62,000 nt of DNA, taken from NCBI GenBank assembly GCA_030141605.1, contig JAQGDQ010000126.1:412501-474500 (forward strand), read 5' to 3'. A program made the translations under genes and the position numbers. Of the stretch, positions 45,040-56,607 are shown one piece after another (position 1 is the stretch's first letter; the number at the start of each line of letters is the position of its first letter). Below the pieces are notes generated by a model, which was not told the origin of the DNA, searched no databases, and was given only the letters and a program-made list of their open reading frames with translations. Origin of the DNA: Tubiluchus corallicola (taxonomy: Eukaryota; Priapulida; Priapulimorpha; Priapulimorphida; Tubiluchidae).

Positions 45040-45835
45040 GGGTGGCGTGATCTAAATAAACCAGGTTTGTCAGCTTACAAGACTAAATAGATAGATAAAA
45101 ATTAATTTTTTACATGAATACATTAAAATTGCATATAAACAATGTTTCCATAATAGTCCATGTAATTAGTAAAATTAAAAGAGACCATTTTAAATATAAA
45201 AATTACACACTAAAACTACACGTTTCAATATCATGCGTTAAAATAATGAGAATAAAATACGATTTAAATTAACAGTTCGAAAATTTTCAAGGTATATCAA
45301 GCAAAATTACGTTCTAAAAGTGCACATAACTATAAACAATATACAAACTCAAAAGTTACGAGTTACGATTAAAATTAGCAGTTACAGAAAATAATTTAAA
45401 CTATGACATTAAACCACATAAAGTTACACTTTAAAAAGTTTCATATGTAATTACTTTTAAAGAAATTAAACTGTTGGTTGCATTAAAAACACTCTATATA
45501 CAAAAAAATGTATGAATCAGCCTCGCTAAAAGAATAGGACTATTCGGAAAACTCTAAAATTGTTTGAATCTGTACCCTTTGCATGAAAGCGATTGCATAT
45601 AGCATTTTTAACTGTCTGTAGCTGGCCTTGAATTTTAGTTTTTCATCTACCTTGTTGTAGAGTAAATTTCCGGAATATTCTAATGAGGACTTTTTGTAAT
45701 TAGTTCGGCGTTTTGATATATATGCACTAAAGATTTTTGTCTGAACTTTAGCTTAATTCTGTCCTAATTCCATACGCATGAATGCCTATTGTCAGAAAGG
45801 GCCATGAGATAAGACAAGGGCCTCTCTATAACTAA
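45040..45835 (-). mobile_element. 3' end of another LINE: C-terminal coding end plus 3' UTR
   Basis: On the minus strand from about 45722 an open frame reads KRRTNYKKSSLEYSGNLLYN, then KVDEKLKFKASYRQLKMLYA and ends at a TAG at 45542-45540. NYKKSSLEYSGNLLYNKV is the usual end of LINE ORF2 proteins (YxGxxLxNxLP type). The following AT-rich 500 bp is the presumed 3' UTR. Upstream, 45830-45725 gives frame-shifted earlier C-terminal pieces. Family not assigned. Confidence 0.55.
45200..45280. repeat. Direct repeat, copy 1 (partner at 45850)
   Basis: About 80 bp nearly identical to 45850-45930. Both contain AATTACACACTAAAA, CAATATCATGCGTTAA, AATGAGAATAAAATACG and TTTAAATTAACAGTTCGA. Confidence 0.9.
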
Positions 45836-45849
45836 AGTTTTAAATAAGT

Positions 45850-45930
45850 AAATTACACACTAAAATTACAGGTTACAATATCATGCGTTAATTAATGAGA
45901 ATAAAATACGATTTAAATTAACAGTTCGAT
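45850..45930. repeat. Direct repeat, copy 2 (partner at 45200)
   Basis: Same orientation, 650 bp from copy 1, on the other side of the LINE C-terminal fragment. This is compatible with two overlapping insertions of one LINE 3' UTR. Confidence 0.9.
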
Positions 45931-46739
45931 ATAAACTAAAGTTATAACTTGGATAAGACAAGATAAGAAAAATGAATAAAAAGCAATTCAATAATCAGTT
46001 TAAAATAACCTGCGTGATTTAGAAAATGGAAGAAACCTCGTCAGGAGCGACCAGAACGGAAAGACGTAGACAATAACCAATAACGTTGACCTGGAAATGC
46101 TATGTATTTGAGTCTGAGAAGTAAACTTCTACGCCATATGTCATCGAAGGCTCTAAAGTTGTCAAATACACTGCAATTCAAGTTTCTGATAGTCAGTTTA
46201 AATATCATCGTAAATCAGCTGTGGATCCAAGAAATTAGAAGAGCTATTCATTTTGGTGCCTGCCTTAAGTTACGGGGATCAAAATTGATTCTCTCTTGTA
46301 GGAATCCATGTAGCAGCACTGTGTTAAACACACGAAATAAAATAAATGAAACGTAACCAGACCTATAAACATAATGAACGTAACAGAAATGTTTTTTCCC
46401 AAGAGATATTTTTAATTTACATCTAATACCCATTGAAATTTCATTTACAGGGACATTAAACGTTTACTTCATTCACACTCAAATAAATTATTAAACAAAC
46501 ATTTAAGCAAATTGCCATTTGCAGCATTATTAACAAAAAATGAAATGTAATTAAACAATAGACAATCACTTAAAATCTCCAGCGTCTCGTTGTTGTTGGA
46601 AACTGAACACCGAACCACCTTCAGCTTTGCCGACTGCAGCGTTTTTTGCGTTTACGTGACATTTTTAAATACATAACGTGACTCATGGGTGTCATGTTGC
46701 CTTCACGAGTGCGAAAAATGATTTCTGTGCAATAGCTAA
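45931..46739. other. Intronic DNA, no gene seen
   Basis: No exon recognised. Confidence 0.4.
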
Positions 46740-46986
46740 CGAGAGAGAAAGAGAGATCAGTACCGGAAGAAGTTAAGCAATGCTTTGCCGGTTTATAAAT
46801 AAATGGGTGCCGTGGTTTGTCAGCTACGCTGCTTTTATCTTTGAGGCAGGGTGTAAATATATAATTCTCTCTCTCTCCCTCTCTCTTTCTTTCTCGCGCT
46901 CTCTCTTTCTCCCCCTCTCTCTGTCTTTCTCTCTCTCTTTCTCTCTCTCATTTTGTTTTTCTCTCTCTCTCTAATTTACTCTCGCG
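46740..46986. repeat. GA run and long CT-rich polypyrimidine tract
   Basis: A short GAGAGAGAAAGAGAGA at 46740 and about 115 bp of CTCT/TTTCT words at 46866-46986. The two can pair as an inverted repeat. The Ser/Leu-rich frames here are shadows. Confidence 0.88.
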
Positions 46987-48099
46987 TGTACTCTCGCCAC
47001 AGCCACATTTGCACTATTGAAAGCATATGCACAGAAGTTTACCATCATTTTCTTACCGTAACCGAATTTGGTGGTTTCTACGAAAGCCACAAAAATGATT
47101 ATTTCGTGTGGCGGATGCAAGATAACTACCGAGTAGGTGTTTTTTTAATATTAATACTATCCTGCTCTTAAGTTTCCATGCCTAATAAAAACTTACACTA
47201 CAACAGATCACATCCATTTTGTTACATCACGAATTTTGCAAAATAAAACGGTTACTTTGGCTTACAGTTACACAGACGTAATTGGTATAATGAGAATTAA
47301 TTTAATATTGCCACTGCACTAATTCAATATCAAAATAGAATGACTTCCTTTTTGAAGATGATTGTCAATTTGTTCGCGCGCTGCTGTGCAAAGTATAACC
47401 AAGTTCTTTGATGTAGCAGAATAAATGTAGAAATAAAACATCATGATTACAGTCCTCCAAAAAAGTAAAGTAGAAAAAGTCCTCAATAGGGGAATGCCAG
47501 ACAAAAAAAGACGGATAACAGAAAAACCTTTTGCACTAGTCACACTGTGGACACGCCTATAGCAAATTGCAAAAACGTTTTCAGTACCACCTACTACTAT
47601 AAACAAAGTTGAGGAAAAATCTCAGAACACGAAAAATATTACTGCACTATTACTGAAAAATAAGAACTGCTGCACAACTCAACTGAACAATGTGTACAAA
47701 TTATCGAAACTCTGTAGGTACATCTTAAATAATAAATTATTTGTGGTGTATCCGTTACTTTGTATTCATAGTTCACCCTTTAAAGCAGTATGTAAGGTAT
47801 AACTTTCGGTCATTATTCATATCTCTGTATATGTTGCCAATCAAGCTACTTCATACGCAGTTAATAGTAATTAACTTACACTAACAGCAGGTCAAATTTT
47901 AAAATTTAGAACAAAGTCATTATTGCTGCAATATAATCTAACTGTACTAGCCGAAAGTACATTAAAAAGTTGCTGAGCAAGTGCTGACCCATAGCACATG
48001 AAAAAAGAAATTAAATTTCCTGCATATTGTAAGCACAAGTTGAAAAGATTTTCGTATAACTAACATGATTTTCCGACGTTTCTTAACAAATAATGTAGA
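46987..48099. other. Intronic DNA, no gene seen
   Basis: A plus-strand frame around 46990-47130 (HHFLTVTEFGGFYESHKNDYF) looks protein-like but has no recognised family and no convincing splice sites. Left uncalled. Confidence 0.35.
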
Positions 48100-48540
48100 T
48101 GCTTTAATTACTGTTTACAAGTCTTTGAGAGGCCTCTTTTAGAGTACTGCACACCAGCTTGGTGCCCGTACCATGTCCAAGACATTGACTGCATTAAAAG
48201 GGTTCCGCGCTATTTTACCCGCAGGATTTTTGATCGGTGCCAGTTAGGACACATTGGCGCATACCATATATGAGTAGACTAGATGAAACTGGTTTGCAAT
48301 CACTCGAAGTGAGGCGTATTATTTTTCATATAAAAATGGTGCATAAGATCATGCATAAACAGGTAGATTTTAATTTTGAAGATATCTTCCCTTTTGCTCC
48401 CACCACACATTTGCGAGACATAACTATGAATGCCCAGGTTCTCTCTGGCACAGTGCGTGGCGAGGCGGTAAGTGGCACCGTGGCAACCGCCGAGCAATCA
48501 TATGGCCACGTAGTGCGTGTTTGAAACAAATATAATAAAA
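48100..48540 (+). mobile_element. LINE C-terminal fragment (plus strand)
   Basis: Plus-strand reading with frame changes gives YKSLRGLF, an EYCTPAWCPYH-like segment, RRIFDRC and then SRLDETGLQSLEVRRIIFHI followed by KMVHKIMHKQVDFNFEDIFP. This is the thumb and C-terminal region of a CR1/Jockey-type ORF2, related to 13840-14106. Truncated on both sides. Confidence 0.7.
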
Positions 48541-49804
48541 TGAAATAATGCTTACTTAAAGGCGTAAAATTCTGATTTGAATTATCGTTGTTCACTGATT
48601 ATTTATATATTCTATTTATTTATACAACTTATTCGTACTCGTAAGCGGTACAACGAATACACAAGGAAAAACAACTAATGATAAGAATTACAATAAATTA
48701 GTTCAAGATGTACATGTTAAAGAAAAAAAGTTTGATAATTTGCTAAAGCAAACTAGAAAAATAATAAGAAAAATAATAAGAAGAAAACCATAGCATCAAT
48801 TATGTTATCATTTTGGTCTCCAGAAATGGTCAATAATTATATAGAAAAAGGTGTATCACAATCAGTTTAAACTAGATACAATCATTTACTAGATCTAATT
48901 ATTCGCTTCTACGATCTAGTAGCAGAATATTTGTGCTTTTTCTGCTCCTGTTTAAGTGTTTATATTATCATCAGTTTCAGCATTATAAATTTCTGCGCCT
49001 ATTATATTCACACATGCAGTTGACTTTATCTGGCTTTTGTAGTCTGAATGGACTACAATTTGCTCTACTATAAGCTTGTTAGTAGAATGTGCATTACTTG
49101 CATTTTGGCTACTGCCACCGGTAAAATATTTACTTGCCTTAATGCGAGCTTTTGTATAATTAACCCGCTGCTGTGATGCACTTAACTACTTGCAATATTT
49201 ATGTCTTTCCTGTTAGAAAATTTCCTTTCAGTTTTACAGGTTATCATACCCTTGACATCTTCATTTTGATTTGTTGAAACATTTTTCTCACTACAAATTT
49301 GACTAGCTAAACACAAAACAAACCTAAACATGCATCAAGTGTAACGGTTTTCTCTCACAAGTTTTGAAATGCTGTATTCATCCTCCGTTTTTTAAACACA
49401 TAGCTAACACCATCAAGCGCTCTGCAATCCGATCGCCAACTGGATAAGCGGAGGTTTCAGCAACCTTTACAAGGAATACGCGGTTTGGTGTAATTTTTCT
49501 TTTAACACAACTGGTCATAGAAGCTTCTGTTTATATTATATTATACTCGCGTTTTAGCCGTACTACTAAGTGATTTCCTGGGTTTTCTAAAAAGGTGTTT
49601 TTTGACAGGGTTCAGGATCAGGACCGCCACGGTTGTGTTCAGAGCCAAAAAAACTTTTTGGGACGAGACAAAAATAGATTTTTTTTTTAAGAAAAAGGTC
49701 CTAAATCATTAGCCAGTGGCCCAACTGGCTTGAAACTCGGATGCAGAATATTATGGGTCCAGATCCATCATACATAAGGTGTTAATATAGAAATTTTACT
49801 GACG
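48541..49804. other. Intronic DNA, no gene seen
   Basis: AT-rich. 48620-48790 has the look of a LINE 3' tail on the minus strand (short A-rich words). No coding exon seen. Confidence 0.35.
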
Positions 49805-49922
49805 AAATGTAAGAGCGACAAAACGTACTAGCGGCGAACTTTAGTAGCGGCGAACCATTGTACTGGCGAACTGTAGTAGTGACAAAACGTACCACTGGCG
49901 AACTGTGAAGTGGCGAAACGGG
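49805..49922. repeat. Degenerate short tandem repeat of a GTAGCGGCGAACT motif
   Basis: About seven imperfect units of 13-19 bp such as ACTAGCGGCGAACTTT, AGTAGCGGCGAACCATTGT and AGTAGTGACAAAACGT. It lies in otherwise AT-rich DNA and is followed by a 70-codon frame of unknown nature. Confidence 0.7.
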
Positions 49923-51176
49923 TGGATACAGTAACAGAGTAATTATGTTTATCAATGTGCTTGTTAGCCATGAGAAAAATCACGAACGTAAAGAAATAGA
50001 AGGACATCCAAATAAAATCATGTTTAAGCAAGTAAATAAGCAAGTACTAGGGCCTAGGCTAATAGCTAAATATGGATATCCTACTCAGAGTTTCACGTTA
50101 CACTTCACAAGATATGAAGTTTTTAAAAAGTATGCAGCAATGACTTTGCGCAATTAATTTAAGTTTATCTTTTTGACAACTGAGTTTTTCGAATTTGGCT
50201 GGCCAGTGGCCAAAAGGTGCATTTAAATCTTCTCTGAAAGTTTTTTTGTATTTAAATACATGTCGAAGTAGGTTTATATAATTAATAACCGAAGTTTTGC
50301 GTTTCATATCCGTTAAGACTTGATTCACCCAGTAATTACCATAAAACCTCCCTGTGCACATGCATGGCGCTAATACGACACAGGAAACGTAATTAAATAC
50401 ACGTATAGTCAATTAGGCCTGCAACATTGTTAACATTACCTTTATTCTAATATATCACATGACACAGAGGTAGTAAATGCAGTCTTAACAACATAACCTT
50501 GTTTGCGAATGCAAGACATTAGTCTGCCACAATAAGTATATAAGAATAAGAACTCCCAAATTAGCGACTACAACAGTCGCAGATATACTATGTAATCGCA
50601 CACGGTAACAGCATATAATATTTTTCCGCAATGCAAACGCGTATAACAGTTTTCCGCAGTGCAAGATTGGAAACAAAATTCCTATTTTATTTCCTGTATG
50701 AAGATATCGCCTGTTGCCTTGCTGCTTTGTATGTTTTTATGGTAATGTTTCTTGGCACGAATTGTGAAACAATTCCTCCTCCTACTGCCAACAACGCTGA
50801 AGGAAAAACGCTAGTTGAGTTGCTTATATTCACCATTTTAAATACTGCAGCTTACTGAAACAGCTACTGACAGAAGCGACAAACTAATATGCATGCGATA
50901 CTAAACGACTCAGCTGAAACACACCTATAATTTAGTTTCACCGTGAACGACAATGTTATTGTGTACACTATAGCAACACTGTAGGACATTGAGTGAGCAG
51001 ATTTATTATGATTTAATGCAGAAGGAACTACTGCGTCTATTTTGCTCGCCCAATTAAAACAGTACTGGCGTGTCGCTAATAACTAGCTTTATGCCAGTGT
51101 AAACTGAATTTTCGACCTAAAGCGGCAAACAGCTAGAGCAATTTTCAAAACATTGTGGGTAATTGGTTATTTAACT
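49923..51176. other. Intronic DNA, no gene seen
   Basis: A frame at 49945-50157 starting MFINVLVSHEKNHERKEIEG is 70 codons long but not recognised, and no splice sites fit it into a gene. Nothing else supported. Confidence 0.35.
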
Positions 51177-51185
51177 TTATTCGTT

Positions 51186-51340
51186 ATTCGGTTTGTTGAC
51201 TGGTTGGTTGGTTTGTTGACTGGTTGGTTGGTTGGTTGGTTGGTTGGTTGGTTGGTTGGTTGGTTGGTTGGTTGGTTGGTTGGTTGGCTGGTTTGATGGT
51301 TGGTTGGTTGGTTGGTTGGTTGGTTGAAGTTGGCTGTTTG
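51186..51340. repeat. TTGG tetranucleotide microsatellite
   Basis: About 150 bp of TTGG units with a few interruptions (TTGTTGAC, GGCTGG, TTTGATGG). On the minus strand it encodes Pro-Thr-Asn-Gln repeats, a shadow. Confidence 0.95.
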
Positions 51341-51473
51341 GTTGGTTGAATGTTGACGTCATTAAAATTGCATCAGCAGGTAATTCGTTCCACAAGCTTG
51401 GAAATCTGTTGTAAAATGAGGCACGCAGACAGGTGGCTTTATTTCTGTTTAAAAGCATTCGACCACGCACCAC
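51341..51473 (-). pseudogene. LINE ORF2 C-terminal end, followed by the TTGG array
   Basis: The minus strand encodes [20 protein letters not shown] then [16 protein letters not shown], the classic C-terminus of many non-LTR ORF2 proteins (RTRG.....K......RK.SF..R....WN.LP). It runs directly into the CCAA repeats, which probably grew from the 3' tail. Confidence 0.65.
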
Positions 51474-52140
51474 GTATACGGCTTGATCTTATTTTAAACA
51501 GGCTGTCTTCCGAGATTTTACTATCCAAGAGCACGCATTTTAATTCTTTCACCTCGTATATACTTCATTTATTTTTAGCGTTTAATCCTATTTGTAGATT
51601 TAAGTAAATTGTAAATTTTTGTATTTTAAGTAATTTGTCTTGATTATTTTATGTAATTTCTTACTATGTAATTTTTTAGCTCTATGTGTCTACTACTGGA
51701 TGGATGACAGGCAGTGATCTGTTTGAAGATTTAGTTCCTTGCTGTCATCCGTGGCACACAGTGGTAGGCACAACCTTCGAATTGATTATGGCTATAAATT
51801 TTACTGTTTACTTTTTACTCGTGTATTTATTTCTTGTGCCTAATAAATAAATGATAAAACAACGATGATTTATTGTTATCAGTGATGATGATAGTGGTGT
51901 GAAGATGATAACAGATATTTTTGCTTTTATTGAAGCGTACAATTTTTAAGTCCATTCATGATGTATTTTTACTCACACTTTTTTTCTATTATTGAATGCA
52001 AGGATGTAGAGCATTTTATTTGAGGCTAATAAATTATTATTACAAATTATTATTAACAGCGCCGGCAATAACAACACATCAAAATTAAAAATTTTGCAAT
52101 GTTCACAGATCAGGTAACATTTCTACTTTTCACGCATTAT
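51474..52140. other. Intronic DNA, probable LINE 3' UTR
   Basis: 51690-51860 resembles a LINE 3' end on the plus strand: TGTCTACTACTGG, ATGACAGG and a terminal AATAAATAAATGATAAA. No coding exon. Confidence 0.35.
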
Positions 52141-52145
52141 CAGAC

Positions 52146-52525
52146 CCGGATTATGACCTTGTAGGGCCCTTAAGCTAATGAAATTATGTCCCCCTCAGAC
52201 GGAACCACCGTCTGACTCGCCTACACTTGTCTTGAATATTTTAACTGGTGATATATGTTAACGACATTTACGTAGCTTGAGGTAAACTTATTGCAAATTC
52301 TAAATAAAATAAAATATCTAATAATCTTTTATTTGTCAATAAAAATATTTTTTAAGAAATACCACTATTTTTTCAATTTATTGCAAACCAAATGGCAGTT
52401 TTAATGAAATGCTGCAGTTTTCCGTAGTGAAAAACAGATTTTTTTCATCAAATCTCTAGTCTAGGCACCCCAAGCTTGAGAGGCCCTAGGCTGCAGGCTA
52501 TACTGTCATCATAGGATAATCCGAA
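52146..52525. mobile_element. Candidate decayed hAT-like element
   Basis: Left CAGACCCGGATTATGACC with TAGGGCCCTTAAGC. The right end reversed contains CGGATTATCC and GCCTAGGGCCTCTC. Layout and motifs resemble the hAT element at 17575. No target duplication found, so boundaries are uncertain. Confidence 0.35.
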
Positions 52526-52814
52526 TATAAGTATAATAATAGTGAAAGAGTATCAATATTTTCACAGACAAGAAAGCACGATCCTGCGTAGGTTCATATT
52601 TTTGAGGAATGAGTTCTTGTTTGACTGGCGTGTTTGACATCGTTTATTCATGTTAAACACCGAAGATTGAAGCACGTGAATGCGTTGAATAGAAATACTT
52701 TACAAAGAGAAATTGATGAAGCTGTCTGCATTTTAGACTCGATTGGATAGTGTGCGATGTCTAGCTTTAACAATTTAAATTTGGAAATATGCGGGCTGGT
52801 ACATATCCTTCTGC

Positions 52815-53235
52815 TATGCAAAAAAGCAATAACTGTCGAACTCAAAGTCTTCCAACACTTTCTTTCACCTGACTCATAAGCTTATTTTCGAAAACCAATC
52901 AATGGCATGTTCTTGTATCATCTTAGTTTTTCAGGATAGAGTCCAGTGTGTTTAGCGGGGTTGAGGTGGAGAATTTCCATGTCATTAAGTTAAATCGAAA
53001 AACCGATCTTAGAGTTTTGGCATTGGTACTTCGTGCACACTTTAACGAGTTGCTTGAGGTGCTGATGGGTGTCCCACTAAATGATGTTGAGAGCGTGCTA
53101 GATTCTCTGATGAACCAGCATTCGTTGTTTTTGTATTTCCTTAACAAAATGTTATGTATCATCCTTGTAGGGTATATGTCTACTGCGCAACGATTTCTCT
53201 TTGATGAATATGCTCGCCAGCAAATCTGGTAGAAA
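52815..53235 (-). repeat. Interspersed repeat, copy 1 (partner at 61490)
   Basis: It shares with 61490-61720 the blocks AACTC(A)AAG.TC.TCCAACAC, ATCAATGGCA..TTCTTG.ATC.TC and GAATTTCCATG.CATT.AGTT(A/C)AA. Minus-strand translations share LN(D/G)MEI and GE..(A)RK(M)CW.TLSS, so it may once have been coding. Family unknown. Confidence 0.5.
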
Positions 53236-53916
53236 GGATATGAAATTTATACTCTTCAGGTTACTAGAAAGTCCTCTTTAAATCAGTATGGCATTGCCTT
53301 GGCTCATAGTATTAATGTTTATGTTGTCGGTTGAAAATAGCGTTGATCTTGTTAGTCCCAAGAGTTGACGGCAATACACCGCTGCACGTTATTTAAAAGT
53401 GTTTTAACTGCTTTAAAGTTGGTCTCTGTCCGCAGGAGCAAAACTCTTACATGAACCTTGGCTTCAAAGAATTTTTTATCATAACGTAGATTCACCAAGA
53501 CAATTATATAATACCACAAGCAATGTTCAGCAAGATTGTGACGAGGATTAAGTACACACTCTATTTTCATTAACGAAGTTTTATGTTTTTTTTCAGTTTC
53601 CGGCAGATGCCTATAAATATTTACGACAGAGGCGACAAATAATTTCACAAACAGGTAGGAAAGAGCAAATGTTAAGTAAGTTTTATATCTACCAAACTGC
53701 TTAGATTCAAATGAATAAGATACATGTTATGTTGTTATTGCAGTTTCTTCCTGTTAGTTTGCTTCACAAATCAAAATTTCGACAATACAATAAAGTTGGT
53801 CAAGATACTAAATACAAAAAAATTAAATTTCCTTTCAGTTATTTTCAGGGTTTGCCTTTTATTGTTCTATTCACTAAAGCAGGCCAAAAATGACATTAAT
53901 AACAATGATGATGATA
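53236..53916. other. Intronic DNA, no gene seen
   Basis: A 98-codon minus-strand frame at 53648-53352 (MKLFVASVVNIYRHLPETEK) is not recognised and lacks splice support. Left uncalled. Confidence 0.35.
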
Positions 53917-53946
53917 ATGACGACGACGACAACGACGGCCACGACG

Positions 53947-53998
<52 letters not shown>
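53917..53998. repeat. GAC/GAT trinucleotide array
   Basis: A GAC-rich start then a pure GATGAT run. It gives poly-Asp, poly-Met and poly-His shadow frames. Confidence 0.92.
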
Positions 53999-54108
53999 CA
54001 ATACAACCAAAGGCGATAGAAACAGCAGTGGGAGTCACCAGTAGCGCTAGTAATAGAGTTGACGTTATTATTCGCTGGTTTTCGCATGTTTATTTAGGGA
54101 ATTATTGA

Positions 54109-56238
54109 TTTGCAGAGATTAAAGTATTAATGCATGCAATAAAACTATAAACCATGATTGCTTCCTAAAATTACCGCTCAACGTCAAAGTGTTTTATAGA
54201 TTTTATTTAATAATGTGACGGTCACAATAACATCATGCGCATAATTTTTGCAATATATCAGTGAAAAATGAAATCTCCTCATCTTCGTTATATTGTTAAG
54301 GCCGTAAAGATTTTCTCCTGTAAGTGATTATAATGTGTAATGGGAGTGATAATATGGTCTCATTTTTGATCAAGAATAGTTATTATACATAAAATTTAGA
54401 ATATTATGTTAATAAATATCATCATTGATATCAAATCATGAATCTGTTTGGGTTGCTGTTAACTTCGGCGCTGGGGCATGACATATTTGCTAAGCAAAGC
54501 AAGATACAAAGCAAGCCTTGACCTGCAATGTCAGGTTAAAATAAACTTCACAGATTTTTTTTAAAACCATCAAGTTTTTTCCGTGAAAGACTTACAATGT
54601 TTAAGGCTGTAAAGGGCAGAAGAAAAGTTGAGTGTGTGAATTCTGTAGAGTGTACAGGCTGCGTCTTGGCGCACCAGACTCCTGATTCCCCTGTAAGAAC
54701 GAAAATTTTATTAAAGTAAACGAATAGAAGCACAAGAGTTAGCTGAAGATCTTTTTTCACATACAGAGATGGTTTAGCAAATGAAACCTTCGCGTTTCAC
54801 CAGTGTTTGTGTAAAGCGTATATCACAGCGAATTGGCTAGCATTCCATACCTAATTAGCAATTACTGCTGGAATTAGTGGTTAATCTATTTTACCTGCAA
54901 GTTGATATGTGCGCTGCATGCTACTTTCTTGAAATCTATTTCCTTAGCTCCCGCTGCCAACTGATTGCTTGATCCAAGTGTGGGTATACAATTTTAAATC
55001 AACGGGTGCCATAATGAAACATGGAAAACGTTTCAAAAAGTCTTTGTCTTTGTCGCGCCTAACTTCCTCACTTCAGTGACTTCACTGAACTTGACATTAG
55101 CTTCTAGTGACTTCTTTCGCTGCAATCTTATTTACCTATCTGTTTTTTATGCAATTTGGCACTCTTTGAAACTGGATCCAACATTTAGCGGCAACTGATG
55201 TTACCAATTTTGGCGGAACTGGAGTCTAGAATTGCCAAAAATAATACCCTAGTATGAAACAATAAATCGGCAGAGATGTCTAAGCTGATGTATATACGGT
55301 TTCACTTAACAGGGTAATTAACTGGAGCAGTATGAAAATCCTATAAGAGTTACCCATTCGTTTGGTGACCAGGTTTGGTATTTCTTCATTTTCCCCGTAA
55401 CTGCCCATCGAGACCAAACGGCTATTCCTTTCGTCCTGTAGAACTGTAACGCGCGCAACGCCCACTGTGCAATACATGCTACGTTACAAATGTTAAAATC
55501 AATCATTAGTTCTTATTTCTTCACGTTTAGCCTAACATAGAGATCATTCTTAAAGACAAGAATAGATATAATTAGTAAAAAATCAATAAAGAAAAACACG
55601 GCGTTTTAGTTCACATTGTAAAAAACACAAGCCATCAGTAAATACATTTTTTGTGTATTTTTCAATGTTAACACAGTTACTAATAAGCAACGTGCAACAT
55701 TAACAATCACAGGAGATGCCACACGTAAAAAAATAATCACTTTTTGTGGCATAAATCACGACAACACTGTACCCAACACAGAAGCACGAACAGAAAAATT
55801 ACGTAAGTGCAGTATCATACCTGAATGCTTAATCAGTAATCTAATTAGGTATGTTCTTTTGTTTGCGGCATTTTTTGTTACTAATGAATGTGTTGACATT
55901 GTAAAATGCAAAAGGAAATGTTTCGTGATCGTTTGTACTATTTTCACTTTTTAAAATTGTCCGTTGTCATGGGTTATTGTAGGTCATGGGTTATTAATAC
56001 CGCGGAGTAATTTACGGACGGTAACGTTTCTTTTTTCATTGTTCAGTTTTCTATTAGCTAACATTTAATTTACTTAGATTATTTCTTTCACTATTTATTG
56101 TAGCTGTTTTTTATAAAGTACTTTTGTGCAAAAATTATGGCTATGTTGGTCATCGCCTATGTATTTCAGATCTTCTGATCTTCCCTTGCACATATAAGTT
56201 CTTTGTGCAAAGTGCAATTTTAACGTCTTTTATTGTAG
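54109..56238. other. Intronic DNA upstream of the Ig exon, no gene seen
   Basis: No coding exon recognised, including none that would correct the phase between the signal exon and the Ig exon. Confidence 0.4.
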
Positions 56239-56607
56239 GGGTTGGTCTTCTTCTAGAACCTCGACTTGAATTTCAAAATAACAACCCACCATCAAAAGTA
56301 GTAGCTAATATGTTCCAAAGTGTTACGTTAGAATGCGAAGCTGGGGGAAGTCCGCCAGCCAGTATATACTGGACAAAAAATGGGGTGCCCATTCATCAGA
56401 CTACCGCCATGGATAAAGACTCATCAAAAGAACAACTGAATGAAGACGAATCCCCACCAGTTACGGGTGAAATGCAATTGGGGCTTAGTACAACGAAAGC
56501 CAGACTTGATTTAGAATGTGTCACTCCACAAGATGAAGGCATTTACAGGTGCATCGCAGAGACGCAGTTTCAGAAAATAGCAGCTGAAACGTTGCTTACA
56601 GTGAAAG
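56239..56607 (+). CDS. Ig-domain exon of the IMP-L2-like gene
   Basis: Acceptor TTATTGTAG|GG, donor AAAG|GTAATG, phase 1 to 1. It begins GVGLLLEPRLEFQNNNPP and covers one I-set-like Ig domain ending LLTVKG. A second acceptor, TTCTAG at 56251-56256, also gives phase 1 and would drop six residues. The frame is open upstream to 56124 without splice meaning. Confidence 0.82.

Noticed and set aside
51177-51341. Pro-Thr-Asn-Gln repeat protein on the minus strand
   Set aside because: Translation of the TTGG array; only the short upstream segment has LINE character.
53724-54044. Asp-rich plus-strand frame
   Set aside because: Driven by the GAC/GAT array.
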